A DNA stretch of 64,000 nucleotides from G963662675 sp963676845 (GCA_963676845.2 CAXXKK010000019.1:148221-212220), one strand, 5' to 3'. Shown: positions 34,470-44,700, numbered from the stretch's first letter. Translations and numbers: made by a program. The notes: generated by a model not told the origin, from the sequence alone.

Positions 34470-35453
34470 ATGAAGAATAATCCTGATCAAAAATCGATAG
34501 TTGGTATTGGAAGTGCATTAGTTGATATCTTGGTGCAACTAAAAAATGAGGAATTACTGGAGCAGTTTCAGCTACCCAAAGGAAGTATGACTTTAGTTAA
34601 TGCAGAACTTTCCCAAAAAATTCTTGACGCAACAGAAAAGCTTGATCGCTCAGTTGAAACAGGTGGTTCTTCAGCAAATACTGTTCGTGCTATTGCAAAA
34701 TTGGGAGGTTCTACCGGGTTTATCGGCAAAGTTGGCGATGATCACATGGGACAATTTTTCAGAGGAGCTTTTGAAAAACTACGAATTTATCCTCACTTCT
34801 TTTTCAGCAAAACACCTACCGGAAAAGCTGCAACCCTAATAACACCCGACTCTGAGAGAACTTTTGGAACCTATCTGGGTGCCGCAAGTGAATTGTCTCT
34901 GGAGGACCTCACTCCTGATATTTTTAAAGGCTATCATTTTCTACATATTGAAGGTTACCTTATTTTCAATCACGAATTAATCGAAGGAATTTTAAAAATG
35001 GCCCGGAAAGAAGGACTCAAAATCTCTCTGGATCTGGCCAGCTTCAATGTAGTGGAAGCAAATCTCGACTTTCTGAAACACCTGGTTAAAGAATACGTGG
35101 ATATTGTATTTGCCAATGAAGAAGAAGCAAAAGCATTTACAGGGCTGGAACCAGAAGATGCCCTGACTCAAATTGCCACTCAGTGTGACATTGCAGTTGT
35201 TAAAATTGGCAAAGAGGGTTCACTGGTAAAATCTGGTGATACATTCATTAAAATAGCACCACAGAAAGCCAAAAGGATTGATACAACTGGGGCTGGTGAT
35301 GTTTATGCTGCCGGATTCCTATATGGACTTGCAAACGATTACGACTTGCAAAAATGTGGTGATTTGGGAACATTACTGGCGAGTCGGGTAATTCAGGTTT
35401 TAGGAGCAAAAATTCCAGATGAAGACTGGGAAATGATTCTTGCTAAAAAATAA
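34470..35453 (+). CDS. PfkB-family carbohydrate/nucleoside kinase (adenosine kinase-like)
   Basis: 327 residues from the ATG at 34470; an in-frame TTG at 34455 adds five residues but is less likely. PfkB/ribokinase fold: GIGSALVDILV at the N-terminus, the substrate motif TGGSSANTVRAIAKLGG (residues ~65-81), IGKVGDDHMGQFF, and the ATP/anion-hole signature DTTGAGDVYAAGFLYG, whose Asp is the catalytic base. Close relatives in Bacteroidota are annotated as adenosine kinase; the exact substrate cannot be read from sequence. It follows thyA-folA in the same direction and converges with hflX. Confidence 0.9.
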   Translation: MKNNPDQKSIVGIGSALVDILVQLKNEELLEQFQLPKGSMTLVNAELSQKILDATEKLDRSVETGGSSANTVRAIAKLGGSTGFIGKVGDDHMGQFFRGAFEKLRIYPHFFFSKTPTGKAATLITPDSERTFGTYLGAASELSLEDLTPDIFKGYHFLHIEGYLIFNHELIEGILKMARKEGLKISLDLASFNVVEANLDFLKHLVKEYVDIVFANEEEAKAFTGLEPEDALTQIATQCDIAVVKIGKEGSLVKSGDTFIKIAPQKAKRIDTTGAGDVYAAGFLYGLANDYDLQKCGDLGTLLASRVIQVLGAKIPDEDWEMILAKK

Positions 35454-35561
35454 ATGCTCCATGTTGCATGGCTACATCTCAGCATTTAATTCTGAATAAT
35501 TGCATACAACATAAAGCATATAATATTTCCAAGCTCATAAATCACTATTTACTTCTATCCC

Positions 35562-36776
35562 CTAATCTTCAGGGTCAAGAATCCATTTCGGATCGTATAG
35601 AAAATCATTATACGGAAAACGTGTAATATGAATTTTATGGACCTCTTCATATAAAATCTTTTTAAATTCATCCACGTTCTTCTTTTCAATAGCGGAAATA
35701 AATAATGAAGGAGTATTTTTCTTGCCCATCCAACTGTTTTTCAATTCTTCCAAAGAATAATTTTCCAACAGCTTGGGACTTAAATCAGCCTCATCTTTTT
35801 CAACGTAAGTATATGCATCAATTTTATTGAATACATAAATCGTAGGTTTATCAGCTGCATTGATTTCCGACAGTGTTTGATTAACAGTATCAATCTGATC
35901 TTCAAATCCGGGATGCGATATATCCACCACATGAACCAAAATATCAGCTTCGCGCACTTCATCCAGTGTTGACTTAAACGATTCAACCAAACCATGAGGA
36001 AGCTTACGAATAAAACCTACAGTATCTGACAATAAAAAAGGAAGATTACCAATAACAACCTTACGAACCGTAGTATCCAACGTAGCAAATAGTTTATTCT
36101 CGGCAAAAACTTCAGATTTCGATAGCATATTCATAATCGTTGACTTGCCCACATTGGTATAACCCACCAATGCAACACGAACCAACTTTCCCCTATTTTT
36201 ACGTTGAGTTGCTTTTTGCTTATCAATCTTTTTAAGCTGCTCTTTTAAGCGCGATATCTTATCCAGAATGATCCTGCGGTCAGTCTCGATCTGCGTCTCC
36301 CCTGGGCCACGCATCCCAATACCACCACGCTGTCTTTCCAGGTGGGTCCACATTCGGGTAAGCCGGGGAAGCAAATATTGATATTGAGCAAGTTCAACCT
36401 GCGTTTTTGCATGGGCTGTTTGTGCTCGTTTTGCGAAAATATCGAGAATAAGATTGGTTCGATCTAACACCTTACACTCCAATGCCCGCTCCAGGTTTCT
36501 AAGCTGAGTAGGACTTAATTCATCATCAAAAACAACCGAATCAATTTCGTTTATCTTCACGTAATTCTGAATTTCCTCCAACTTTCCGGACCCTACAAAT
36601 GTTGCAGCATTAGGTACTTCCAGACGTTGGAAAAATTGTTTACTAACAGATGCTCCAGCTGTATCCACCAAAAAAGCAAGCTCATCCAGGTATTCCTGTG
36701 CCTGTCTTTCATCCTGGTCGTTATTAACTAAACCAACTAAAACTACTGTTTCCTTCTTTGGAGTTGTATCAATCAT
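35562..36776 (-). CDS. hflX: GTPase HflX, ribosome-associated
   Basis: 404 residues. The N-terminal HflX domain has FFQRLEVPNAATFVGSGKLEEI and a coiled region with RQRGGIGMRGPGETQIETDRR. The GTPase domain follows: G1 GYTNVGKST (~205), G3 DTVGF, G4 NKID. Family knowledge: HflX splits stalled or stressed 70S ribosomes. It lies between a convergent kinase gene and the first tonB gene and is separated from tonB by a terminator (36796-36835), so it probably has its own promoter. The basic N-terminus lacks a signal peptide, as expected for a cytosolic protein. Confidence 0.96.
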   Translation of the reverse strand: MIDTTPKKETVVLVGLVNNDQDERQAQEYLDELAFLVDTAGASVSKQFFQRLEVPNAATFVGSGKLEEIQNYVKINEIDSVVFDDELSPTQLRNLERALECKVLDRTNLILDIFAKRAQTAHAKTQVELAQYQYLLPRLTRMWTHLERQRGGIGMRGPGETQIETDRRIILDKISRLKEQLKKIDKQKATQRKNRGKLVRVALVGYTNVGKSTIMNMLSKSEVFAENKLFATLDTTVRKVVIGNLPFLLSDTVGFIRKLPHGLVESFKSTLDEVREADILVHVVDISHPGFEDQIDTVNQTLSEINAADKPTIYVFNKIDAYTYVEKDEADLSPKLLENYSLEELKNSWMGKKNTPSLFISAIEKKNVDEFKKILYEEVHKIHITRFPYNDFLYDPKWILDPED

Positions 36777-36795
36777 TCATTTCAATTTATTGCAC

Positions 36796-36835
36796 AAAAA
36801 ATCCTGATTCCGTAAAACGAAACCAGGATTTTTTA
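36796..36835 (-). terminator. terminator between tonB and hflX
   Basis: AAAAAATCCTG and CAGGATTTTTT are inverted repeats around a ~17-base loop. The T-run after the stem on the minus strand fits termination after the tonB gene at 36849. Confidence 0.7.
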
Positions 36836-36848
36836 TATGAAAATATCT

Positions 36849-37535
36849 TTACTGTAATACGAAGCTGATAGGCACAGTATAAGAAACTCTTACTGTTTTA
36901 CCACCTTGTTTACCTGGTTTCCATTTTGGTAGAGAATTTACCACACGAAGAGCTTCTTTATCCAAAGAATCATCAACACCACGTGCAACGCGAGCGTTTG
37001 ATACGCTACCGTCTCTATCCACAACAAAAGTTACGTATACTTTACCCTGAATACCATTTTCCTGAGCAACGATTGGGTATTTCACGTTTTTAGCTAAGTA
37101 AGTACGAAGAGCTACATCTCCACCTGGAAATTCTGGCATTTCTTCTACGATTACGAAAATCTCTGCCTCTTCTTCTACTTCTTCTTCTTGTTCGATTACC
37201 GGAGCAATTTCAATAACTGTTTCGTCATCTGCTTCAGTATCTTCAATCACAAGTTCTTCTTCAATCTCTGTATCATCATCTACGATGTTCAGAACTTCTA
37301 CTACCGTTTGTACTGGTGGTGGAGTAGCTTGAACTACTTGTTCTTCCCTGGTAATAGGGATAATTTCTTCCTCAACAATAGCAACTTCCATCTCTCCTAA
37401 CGAGGCTACCTGCTCAACCTGCGTTGTCCACTCAAATGCAACAAGTGTAATCGCTAACGCAAGCACCAATCCTAGCTGAACAAAAATGTTCCTTTTGCTC
37501 TCCAGATCAGCCTTGGGTGATTTTTTTACTTCCAT
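36849..37535 (-). CDS. tonB: energy transducer TonB (copy 1)
   Basis: 228 residues. A short cytosolic basic segment, one transmembrane helix (about residues 18-36), a Glu/Val/Ile-rich periplasmic linker with a PPPVQTVVEVLNIVDDD segment, and the TonB C-terminal domain with EMPEFPGG, YPIVAQENGIQGKVYV, VDRDGSVS and WKPGKQGGKTVRV. The linker is acidic rather than proline-rich. TonB carries proton-motive-force energy to outer-membrane receptors. It is a tandem duplicate of the gene at 37686, 150 bases upstream, but each has its own terminator. No exbB/exbD is adjacent. Confidence 0.94.
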   Translation of the reverse strand: MEVKKSPKADLESKRNIFVQLGLVLALAITLVAFEWTTQVEQVASLGEMEVAIVEEEIIPITREEQVVQATPPPVQTVVEVLNIVDDDTEIEEELVIEDTEADDETVIEIAPVIEQEEEVEEEAEIFVIVEEMPEFPGGDVALRTYLAKNVKYPIVAQENGIQGKVYVTFVVDRDGSVSNARVARGVDDSLDKEALRVVNSLPKWKPGKQGGKTVRVSYTVPISFVLQ

Positions 37536-37625
37536 AATTCAGTTTTATAAGTTTTTCGTACAGAAACATTTTTAGTTTGAGGGGCTAAAGATAGAAAATA
37601 ATCTTTAAAACCAAATATCAGGCAT

Positions 37626-37668
37626 AAAAAAACCTGCCCCATTTTTAATGAGACAAGTTTTAATTTTC
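37626..37668 (-). terminator. terminator after the second tonB
   Basis: On the minus strand a 13-bp stem with three G-U pairs (AACTTGTCTCATT with AATGGGGCAGGTT) is followed by a run of T. Confidence 0.7.
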
Positions 37669-37685
37669 AGGAAAATACCATACGA

Positions 37686-38372
37686 TTATTGTAACTTAAA
37701 ACTAATAGGAACTTGATAAGAAACGCGGACTGTTTTGCCTCCTTGTTTCCCTGGCTTCCAGGTAGGCAATGTGTTGACAACTCTTAAGGCTTCCTTATCC
37801 AGAGACTCATTAACACCTCGTAAAACAACAGCATCCGAAACACTTCCATCTCTATTTACAACAAACTTCACATACACCTTGCCCTGAATTCCATTTTCCT
37901 GAGCAACGATTGGATACTTAACATGGCTGGATAAATAATTAATAAGTGCAGCTTCACCACCAGGGAACTCCGGACTTTCTTCAACAATAGAAAAAATTTT
38001 TGTGTCCGTTTCAACTTCATCTTCTTGCTCAATTATTGGCGCAATTTCAATTATTGTTTCTTGATCCGCTTCAGTATCTTCAATCACAAGTTCTTCTTCG
38101 ATTTCCGTGTCGTCGTCAACAATATTCAGAACATCTACTACTGTCTGAACTGGTGGTGGAGCAGTTTCAACTACTGTTTCTTCTCTTGTTATAGGAATAA
38201 ATTCTTCCTCAACATCTGCAACTACTACTTCTCCCAGACTATCTGCCTGCTTCACTTCAGTAGTCCACTCGAAAGCCAAAAGTGTTATCCCCAATGAAAA
38301 CGCCAAACCCAAAAGGATAAAAACACCTCGCTTCTGTTCTAAATTTGCTTTTGATGATTTTTTCAGTTCCAT
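37686..38372 (-). CDS. tonB: energy transducer TonB (copy 2)
   Basis: 228 residues with the same layout as copy 1: transmembrane helix near the N-terminus, an acidic linker with PPPVQTVVDVLNIVDDD, and the C-terminal domain with ESPEFPGG, YPIVAQENGIQGKVYV and WKPGKQGGKTVRV. The two copies have equal length and are highly similar throughout, including the linker, indicating a tandem duplication. Differences such as SSHVKYP for KNVKYP suggest a possible change in receptor preference, which is inference only. A TTAGTTATTAAACTAA palindrome lies upstream. Confidence 0.94.
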   Translation of the reverse strand: MELKKSSKANLEQKRGVFILLGLAFSLGITLLAFEWTTEVKQADSLGEVVVADVEEEFIPITREETVVETAPPPVQTVVDVLNIVDDDTEIEEELVIEDTEADQETIIEIAPIIEQEDEVETDTKIFSIVEESPEFPGGEAALINYLSSHVKYPIVAQENGIQGKVYVKFVVNRDGSVSDAVVLRGVNESLDKEALRVVNTLPTWKPGKQGGKTVRVSYQVPISFKLQ

Positions 38373-38410
38373 AATGTTTTTGTTTAATATTCAAGATAAA
38401 GTTAGCACTT

Positions 38411-38426
38411 TTAGTTATTAAACTAA
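38411..38426. promoter_or_regulatory. palindrome upstream of tonB copy 2
   Basis: TTAGTTATTAAACTAA: six-base perfect arms around four bases, 39 bases upstream of the start codon. AT-rich, so chance is possible. Confidence 0.25.
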
Positions 38427-38640
38427 TTATTTAGTTGTTTTTTATTTGCTTTATATTTGAATGTTATACGGCACATAATTTTAAAAATCGAACGAATTGA
38501 CAAATTAGACGAATTATATTTTATTCAATAAAATAAGTGTAACTACAAAATTGAAAGCAATTACTCATGACAATCCTCTCTAAAGCTTCTATTTTTAAGG
38601 AACTCATAAATAACGGAGATATATCAATTAAAAATATTAC

Positions 38641-38648
38641 TATATTTG
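38641..38648 (+). promoter_or_regulatory. -7 promoter element of the tRNA gene
   Basis: TATATTTG matches the Bacteroidota TAnnTTTG consensus exactly and ends 10 bases before the tRNA. A clear TTTG -33 element was not seen. Confidence 0.5.
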
Positions 38649-38658
38649 GCACTCGCAT

Positions 38659-38732
38659 GGGGGATTAGCTCAGTTGGCTAGAGCGTTTGACTGGCAGTCA
38701 AAAGGTCACCGGTTCGATTCCGGTATTCTCCA
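38659..38732 (+). tRNA. tRNA-Ala (anticodon GGC)
   Basis: A full cloverleaf can be drawn: acceptor GGGGGAT with ATTCTCC, D-stem GCTC/GAGC, anticodon stem TTTGA/TCAAA around loop CTGGCAG (anticodon GGC), T-arm ACCGG TTCGATT CCGGT, discriminator A. The G3-U70 pair, the alanine identity element, is present. The CCA end is not encoded. A terminator follows at once. Confidence 0.95.
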
Positions 38733-38744
38733 CTCTAAAAGTCA

Positions 38745-38778
38745 AAGAGTTAGCAAATCACTGCTAACTCTTTTTTTG
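38745..38778 (+). terminator. terminator of the tRNA-Ala gene
   Basis: AGAGTTAGCA and TGCTAACTCT form a perfect 10-bp stem with a short loop, followed by a T-run on the plus strand. Confidence 0.85.
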
Positions 38779-38848
38779 TTCAGCCACCTACCGTTTAACC
38801 GTATTTCAATTTGAGCATGATGTAATTGAGATTTCAGTACCTAAAAAA

Positions 38849-39091
38849 CTACAAGTTACCTTGCTGTTTCTCTTGAATAAAAATTAAGGTATTTCCAATT
38901 GTATCTATACAATGATATTCTTCTGTACTAATTTGAATATTGAAGTAGTTTGAAATATAAAAGTGTAAAAATGAAAACTGGAAATCATTAAATTCCAGAT
39001 CTTTCTTGAAAGAGGTATCCATGCAGATATCCTTCTCAGAAACACCCATATATTTTAAGATACGTGAAAATTTGATCTTAATATTTTGCAT
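38849..39091 (-). CDS. acyl-carrier-protein-like small protein lacking the phosphopantetheine serine
   Basis: 80 residues. Layout and spacing resemble an acyl carrier protein: helix 1 (IKIKFSRILKYMGV), a DTSFKKDLEF segment, helix 2 (FQFSFLHFYISNYFNIQI), EEYHCIDTIGNTLIFI at the end (compare the TVGD helix of ACPs). Where a carrier protein has the DSL motif, this one reads FNDF, with no serine to bear phosphopantetheine. So it is either a non-carrier paralogue with a binding role or a remote look-alike. It lies downstream of a 47-residue secreted peptide gene on the same strand. Confidence 0.6.
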   Translation of the reverse strand: MQNIKIKFSRILKYMGVSEKDICMDTSFKKDLEFNDFQFSFLHFYISNYFNIQISTEEYHCIDTIGNTLIFIQEKQQGNL

Positions 39092-39169
39092 TAGTCATGT
39101 AAATTAGAATTTTTAATATCAAAGCTCCTATTTGAAATCTGATTCGGAGCTTTAATTTTTCTAAATTGG

Positions 39170-39313
39170 TTACACAGTAAAATCATTAAGTTGAAAATTA
39201 ATTACTTCTATTTTTTTGTTTTCCAAAGATAAATTATCCTGCGCTTTTATTGAATTAATGGATATAAGAACACATACAAACCCCCACCCCACAAAACCTA
39301 ATCTCTTTCTCAT
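39170..39313 (-). CDS. 47-residue putative secreted peptide
   Basis: ATG at 39313 to TAA at 39170. The product has a textbook signal peptide: basic MRKRLG, hydrophobic core FVCVLISIN, cleavage near SIKAQ, leaving a mature part of about 22 residues (DNLSLENKKIEV...). No family known. It is 78 bases upstream of the ACP-like gene. A GGAGCTTT/AAAGCTCC stem-loop (39121-39153) lies between them. Confidence 0.45.
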   Translation of the reverse strand: MRKRLGFVGWGFVCVLISINSIKAQDNLSLENKKIEVINFQLNDFTV

Positions 39314-39390
39314 TCTGCTATTTCTCTTTTTATAGGTTACTCACCAATTTTTGATCTTATTCTTATGATATAAGCATCATTGTTTTTTAT

Positions 39391-39440
39391 GTAAAAAGCC
39401 TCCTGATCTTAATCAAATAAAAATCAGGGGCTTTCTGTTT
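39391..39440 (-). terminator. terminator after the PKD-containing hydrolase gene
   Basis: AAAGCCCCTGAT and ATCAGGAGGCTTT (minus strand) form a stem with one bulge and are followed by T residues. It lies 64 bases past the stop of the 716-residue gene. The stem is symmetrical and could act both ways. Confidence 0.6.
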
Positions 39441-39503
39441 TTATGTACTAAAACCAACTAATAAAAATTATAATTGATGAAAAAAATAATCTATCCAGAG
39501 TTC

Positions 39504-41654
39504 TTATTTTACAACAACTCTTACTCTTTCTAAATTTTTAATTCTCGTAAAAGGTGTTTCTTTATCTCCCAACCTTTGCGAGGCAACACGTAATACCGGG
39601 AAATAGATCCCTGCTTCCTGAAAAGTATGAGTGGAGTTTATTTCAATGGATTTTCCACTATTAGTAATAACAGTATCATCCAGATCAACAACATTTGAGA
39701 AATTTCCGGAACCATCGAAATCCCACTCGGCACTAACTAATTCTCCAGCGTTTTCTGGTATTTCAACAATTGCTTTAAAAGTTGCAGTTTCACCAGGTTT
39801 AATGTCTGCCCGGTCTGAACCATTAGCATAAACATGAAGAACAGGTTGAATCCCTTTACGTTCACTTGCTTTTTCAGGAACGATAACCTGTCCATCAACA
39901 ATTTTATAATTTGTTGTTGCAGGAGGTGCTATTCCTTTTTCCACCCAATCACTAAGATCCAAAAGTGCCTGTTGCAATACTCCTAAATAACTTACCAAAT
40001 GCGTTGGATCTCCCGGATATAAAAAATCTGCATGGTTCGCATGATCAGTATACCAAAGTCTTACATTATCATCTGTTTTGTATCCAAGATTTTTCTTCAG
40101 TTCCTGATAATACCAATCTCCCTGCCAGGGAAGTGCTTCAGTATCCCATAAATTTTCAATAATAATTACTTTGCCATTCGCATTTCCATTGGGAATAACA
40201 CCTGAAGCATTAATCGCAAATATTGGCCCCAGTATCATTGGCCTTTGTGGAAAAGCTGGGTTGCCATTTTCATCCCGAAACTGATTCCATGTTGGATAAC
40301 CTTCCTGTGGCACCTGATGCCTGTGGTATGTTTGTGCAGCCAGGAAATTTGAATTATCGACTTGTACTAAGTCACCAACTTTTAGCTTGGATAATAAAGC
40401 AATATTTGCATCTCCCAGAACAACAATATCGTTAGTTATTGCTCTTAAAGCAACAGTTTGGCCTTCTGCATCTCCTGTTTTTATTATTAAATCTCCACCC
40501 AGGAACTGGATATTGGGCATTTTGCTTTCTAGCTGATATGCCACAGAAACTTCCTCAGTTGTTCCTGTTAAACTCTGCCAGGCTGCATCGGCAGTTCCCC
40601 TTGCCTGACCAGGCATTGCATCAACAGGCAGTCCTAAATTTAGGGCTTCATCGTACCCAATTGCCTTAATTATCTTCGCTTCATGTTGAATACGATCATT
40701 TTTAAACGATTCCGGATAATCATACCCATAGTAACCCGGAACGGTCCAAAAATCTTCAAAATAACCGGGGTCAGCCATGGCCACTCCGGGATAAAGCACT
40801 CCAAAGGCGTGAATACCCATTGTTTCATAAGCAAACCAACTCTCGGGATTAAACCCCATTTTTGTTGCTTCCAATAATGCAGCCTTTTCTTCATCATTCA
40901 ATCCGGCATACATGTCTCCGCTTCCCCCAGGTTCCACAGCATCCATTATCTGTGGAAACTTATCTTTTAATACACGCATAGCATGCATACGAATTGTAAA
41001 CATGTTTGGAATTGCCATTGGAGAGCCAATTACATATGGAACAGCCCCATCCCAGGCATCGGTATTCTCAATAGATCCAATAGTTCGGTATGCACCACCA
41101 CTACCTCCAAAGACGTACCCGTAAATGCGTTGTTCTCCATATAAATCAGTAGCAACGATTCTTGAATACCGGGCACATGCGGCATTTGCTTTGTAAGCTC
41201 CAATTAATGGATCGATATTAGAACCATAGGTTGCTGTTGCTCCACTTCCTCCGCCGTTCGTTTCAACAAAGTAGGCACCATGAGTTATCGAAAATCCTAT
41301 TTTATCGGCTTCTCCTTCTGCGCCTTGAGAAAGGGTTTCACTGTCAGGAACCGGAGTTATGTATTGAAAAAAACGTCCTTCAAAATCTTCTTCAGCGGGG
41401 AAATAATACGAGAAACGAGTTTCTGTTCCCTCAAATCCCCCATGCACGTAAAAATGTCGCACAGGCTCATCTCTCCATTCTTCTATATCAACATATGGGT
41501 TACTAAAAATGGAATCGGTATTTACGGTGCTCCATACATCATTATTCCGAATATTTGCTTTTGGGGATATTCCAAAACAAACAGACGTTATTGTTGCAAT
41601 GAACATTACCACCGCTGTAATTCGGACTAATATTCTTGTTATTGTGTAGATCAT
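39504..41654 (-). CDS. large secreted alpha/beta-hydrolase-like protein with C-terminal PKD-like domain
   Basis: 716 residues. The N-terminal hydrophobic segment (about 8-28) is a signal peptide. A hydrolase-like core carries YGYVFGGSGGAYRT near residue 185, where the GxSGG serine looks like a nucleophile, and LWYTDHANHADFLYPGD near residue 560, which could supply the His. The last ~110 residues form a PKD-like beta-sandwich (VSAEWDFDGSGNFS, HTFQEAGIYFPVLRV). The protein is much larger than typical esterases, with a long insertion after the nucleophile. I do not recognise a characterised family; tannase-like or peptidase-like activity are options. It stands alone between a terminator and the RND operon. 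Confidence 0.7.
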   Translation of the reverse strand: MIYTITRILVRITAVVMFIATITSVCFGISPKANIRNNDVWSTVNTDSIFSNPYVDIEEWRDEPVRHFYVHGGFEGTETRFSYYFPAEEDFEGRFFQYITPVPDSETLSQGAEGEADKIGFSITHGAYFVETNGGGSGATATYGSNIDPLIGAYKANAACARYSRIVATDLYGEQRIYGYVFGGSGGAYRTIGSIENTDAWDGAVPYVIGSPMAIPNMFTIRMHAMRVLKDKFPQIMDAVEPGGSGDMYAGLNDEEKAALLEATKMGFNPESWFAYETMGIHAFGVLYPGVAMADPGYFEDFWTVPGYYGYDYPESFKNDRIQHEAKIIKAIGYDEALNLGLPVDAMPGQARGTADAAWQSLTGTTEEVSVAYQLESKMPNIQFLGGDLIIKTGDAEGQTVALRAITNDIVVLGDANIALLSKLKVGDLVQVDNSNFLAAQTYHRHQVPQEGYPTWNQFRDENGNPAFPQRPMILGPIFAINASGVIPNGNANGKVIIIENLWDTEALPWQGDWYYQELKKNLGYKTDDNVRLWYTDHANHADFLYPGDPTHLVSYLGVLQQALLDLSDWVEKGIAPPATTNYKIVDGQVIVPEKASERKGIQPVLHVYANGSDRADIKPGETATFKAIVEIPENAGELVSAEWDFDGSGNFSNVVDLDDTVITNSGKSIEINSTHTFQEAGIYFPVLRVASQRLGDKETPFTRIKNLERVRVVVK

Positions 41655-41727
41655 AAATTAAGGATTTAGATATTAGCTAGTTATTGTGCAAGTAGATAAT
41701 ACTGGATATTTTCTTCAATATGCATAA

Positions 41728-44700
41728 TTATTGATTTACGGTCACTACATGATCAGTAAGTTTTCCGTCTGCAACTAAAACCCTGTCTTCAACTTTTTTA
41801 ACGAGTTTTCTTCTTTTTTTGCGATTAAACTTACTCCTTATTTTATCGAAGATCAGAAATACAATGGGGACAACGATTAAAGTCAAAATCATTGAACTTG
41901 TTAACCCACCAATAATAACCCATGCCATACCGTTTTTAAGCTCGGCAGCATTACCTGTTGCCAGAGCTATGGGCAGCATCCCAAAAATCATAGCAAAAGT
42001 TGTCATCAAAATTGGACGTAAACGCTCTTTTCCAGCTTCGATCAATGCATCAAAAGTATTCATCTTTTTATCCTTAATCATATGGTTTGTGAAGTCCACA
42101 AGCAAAATCGCATTTTTTGCCACCAAACCAATAAGTACAATCAACCCAATGATACTAAATATGGTTAAGTTGGTCATTGTCAATGCCAATGCTAAAAATG
42201 CGCCAATAAATGAAAGAGGAATTGAAAATAAAACGACAATTGGATCAAGAACGGAATCATACAAAACAACCATAATCAAGTAAATGAGTACTACCGCAGC
42301 AAGAAACGCATATCCCAGACTACTAAAGGCAGAAGATTGCATCTGCATCTGTTCTCCTAATTTGATTGTTACTCCTTCAGGTATTTTATCTGAAATAGCT
42401 TCGGTAATTTCTGAACCAACAGTACCCGATGCACGACCAACAACATTTGACTTTACAGTAATTGATGAAATACGGTCGGTACGTTCCAGTGCAGATGCTC
42501 CTTGTCCATATGAAATATTTGCAATCTGACTTAGCTCAATCAACTCACCTTCATTATTCATTACTTTGATGTTGGCCACATCATCTGAACTATTGCGGTC
42601 AAAATTGTCAATCCCTATTCTTATATCATAATCAATATTGTTTTCTGTGAACTTAACATCATCATTTCCATTAAGTGTCACCCTCAACGTTGAACCTACA
42701 TCAGATGCTGATAAACCCATATCAGCCATTTTCTCCCGATCGAGCTCTATTTGCACTTCCTGGCGTGGGTCATCAATTGAATATTTCACATCAGCAGTTC
42801 CGGGTGTAGACTTAACTACGTCAAAAATCATTGATGCTGTTTCTTTTACCAAATCCATATCAGTTCCCTGTACAATGTATTGAATAGGTTCGGAAGTAGT
42901 CCCACTAAGTGAAGCAACAATAGTTTGTGCCTTCACCCCGGGAATTTTTTCCATAATCTCTGACTTAATTGAGTTAGCACATTCATCTACTGAAGTTTTA
43001 CGTTTTTCCTTCTCAAGCATTTTCACTGTAATGGTACTTGAGTTATTTTTTGAGCTTGTTGTAGACATACCCACATTTGTATATAAACTAACCACATCAG
43101 GATTATTTGAGATAATATCTTCAACCTGCATCGTGATTTGGTTATTCTCTGCAACCGTTACCTGCGGACTCATTTCAAGGGAAACAGTGAACTCTCCTTT
43201 ATCTATTTCCGGCATAAAAGCAAAGCCAATAAAACCTGCGGAGAATAATGATATTGATCCGATAAACAACACTGTTGCTCCTAATAGGATTACCATTTTA
43301 TGACGTAAGCCCACTGCAAGTACATTACCGTACCAGTTCTTAAGTGAGTTAAAAGTTTTCTCGACAAAAAGTGAAAATCTTCCTGCAACTGTATTAGGAT
43401 TATTATCTGTTTTTTTACCAAATCGGGACATTAAAAGAGGAGTTACTGTGTATGAAACCAAGAGGCTACATAATACCGTGATAATGATTGGAACAGCAAA
43501 CTCTTTTAACATATTCCCGATTGTTCCTCCAGTAATAGCCATTGGTACGAAAACAACAACAATTACAAGAGTAATAGCCATGGCAGTATACATAATTTGT
43601 TTACTCCCTTCAAAGGCAGCTTTCCTCTTTGATTTCCCCATCTCCAGATGATGGAACATGTTTTCAACAACAACAATCGAGTCGTCAACCAAAATACCAA
43701 CAACCAAAGACAAGGATAGTAACGACATCATATTCAATGTAAAACCTAACGCATACATGGCTACGAATACAGGAATCATTGACAATGGTATTGAAACCAT
43801 GATAATTGCTGCACTTCGTAAATCGTGCAGGAAAATGTAACAAACTATGGCTACAATAAGAATTGCCAATAACAAGTCCTCTGCAACTGAATTTGCCGAT
43901 GCTTTTGTATAAATTGAATCATCTGAAGCGATCTCAAACTTTAGGTTATCAGCTGAATATTCTTCTTCAATCTTTAAAATTTCTTCTTTTACCAGATCTG
44001 CTACTTCCACTGCATTTGCATCAGCCTGTTTTGACACAGCAACACCAATGGCCTCTTTACCATCAATTCGGTTTATCAGCTTCTGATCTGCAATACCATC
44101 TTCAACATCGGCCACATCTGCAACCGTTATTTTTCCACCATCTGCAGTTGTTTTTATAATCGTATTCCTGAGTTCATCAAGACTTGTAAATTTTGCAGCC
44201 AAACGAACTGAATAGGTAGATTGGTCATCTTCAACATTACCTACCGGTATTTCCATATTAGAAGTTTGAATGGCTTGAAACACTTGTAAAATTGACAAGT
44301 TAAAGGCTTCCAGTTTTTTGATATCAATATTTACTTTAATCTCACGCTTAAGTCCCCCACTAATTGAAACTGAACCAACTCCTTCAATCTTTGCCAATCG
44401 TGGTTGAATACGATCATCAAGCAAGTTATAAAACTCTGTAGGAGCAAGATTTGATGATACCGCAGTGCTTAAAATTGCCTTTTCATCCAAAGCAAGTTTA
44501 TCAATTGACGGATCTAAAATCTCGGAAGGGAGATCAGATTTTATCGCATTAATTTTTCTCTGAGCTTCCGGAACACTTTGATCAGAATTGGCTCCATCTT
44601 TCAATTTAACAGTTACAATTGAAATACCTTCAAGAGAGGTTGATGTAATATCACTCAGATTTTCAAGTGTTGAAAGGGCATCTTCTATTTTAACAGTTAC

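Noticed and set aside
39121..39153. AAAGCTCC/GGAGCTTT stem-loop as a terminator
   Set aside because: The stem is perfect but no clear T-run follows on the minus strand where the genes lie, so it is kept only as a stem-loop note.
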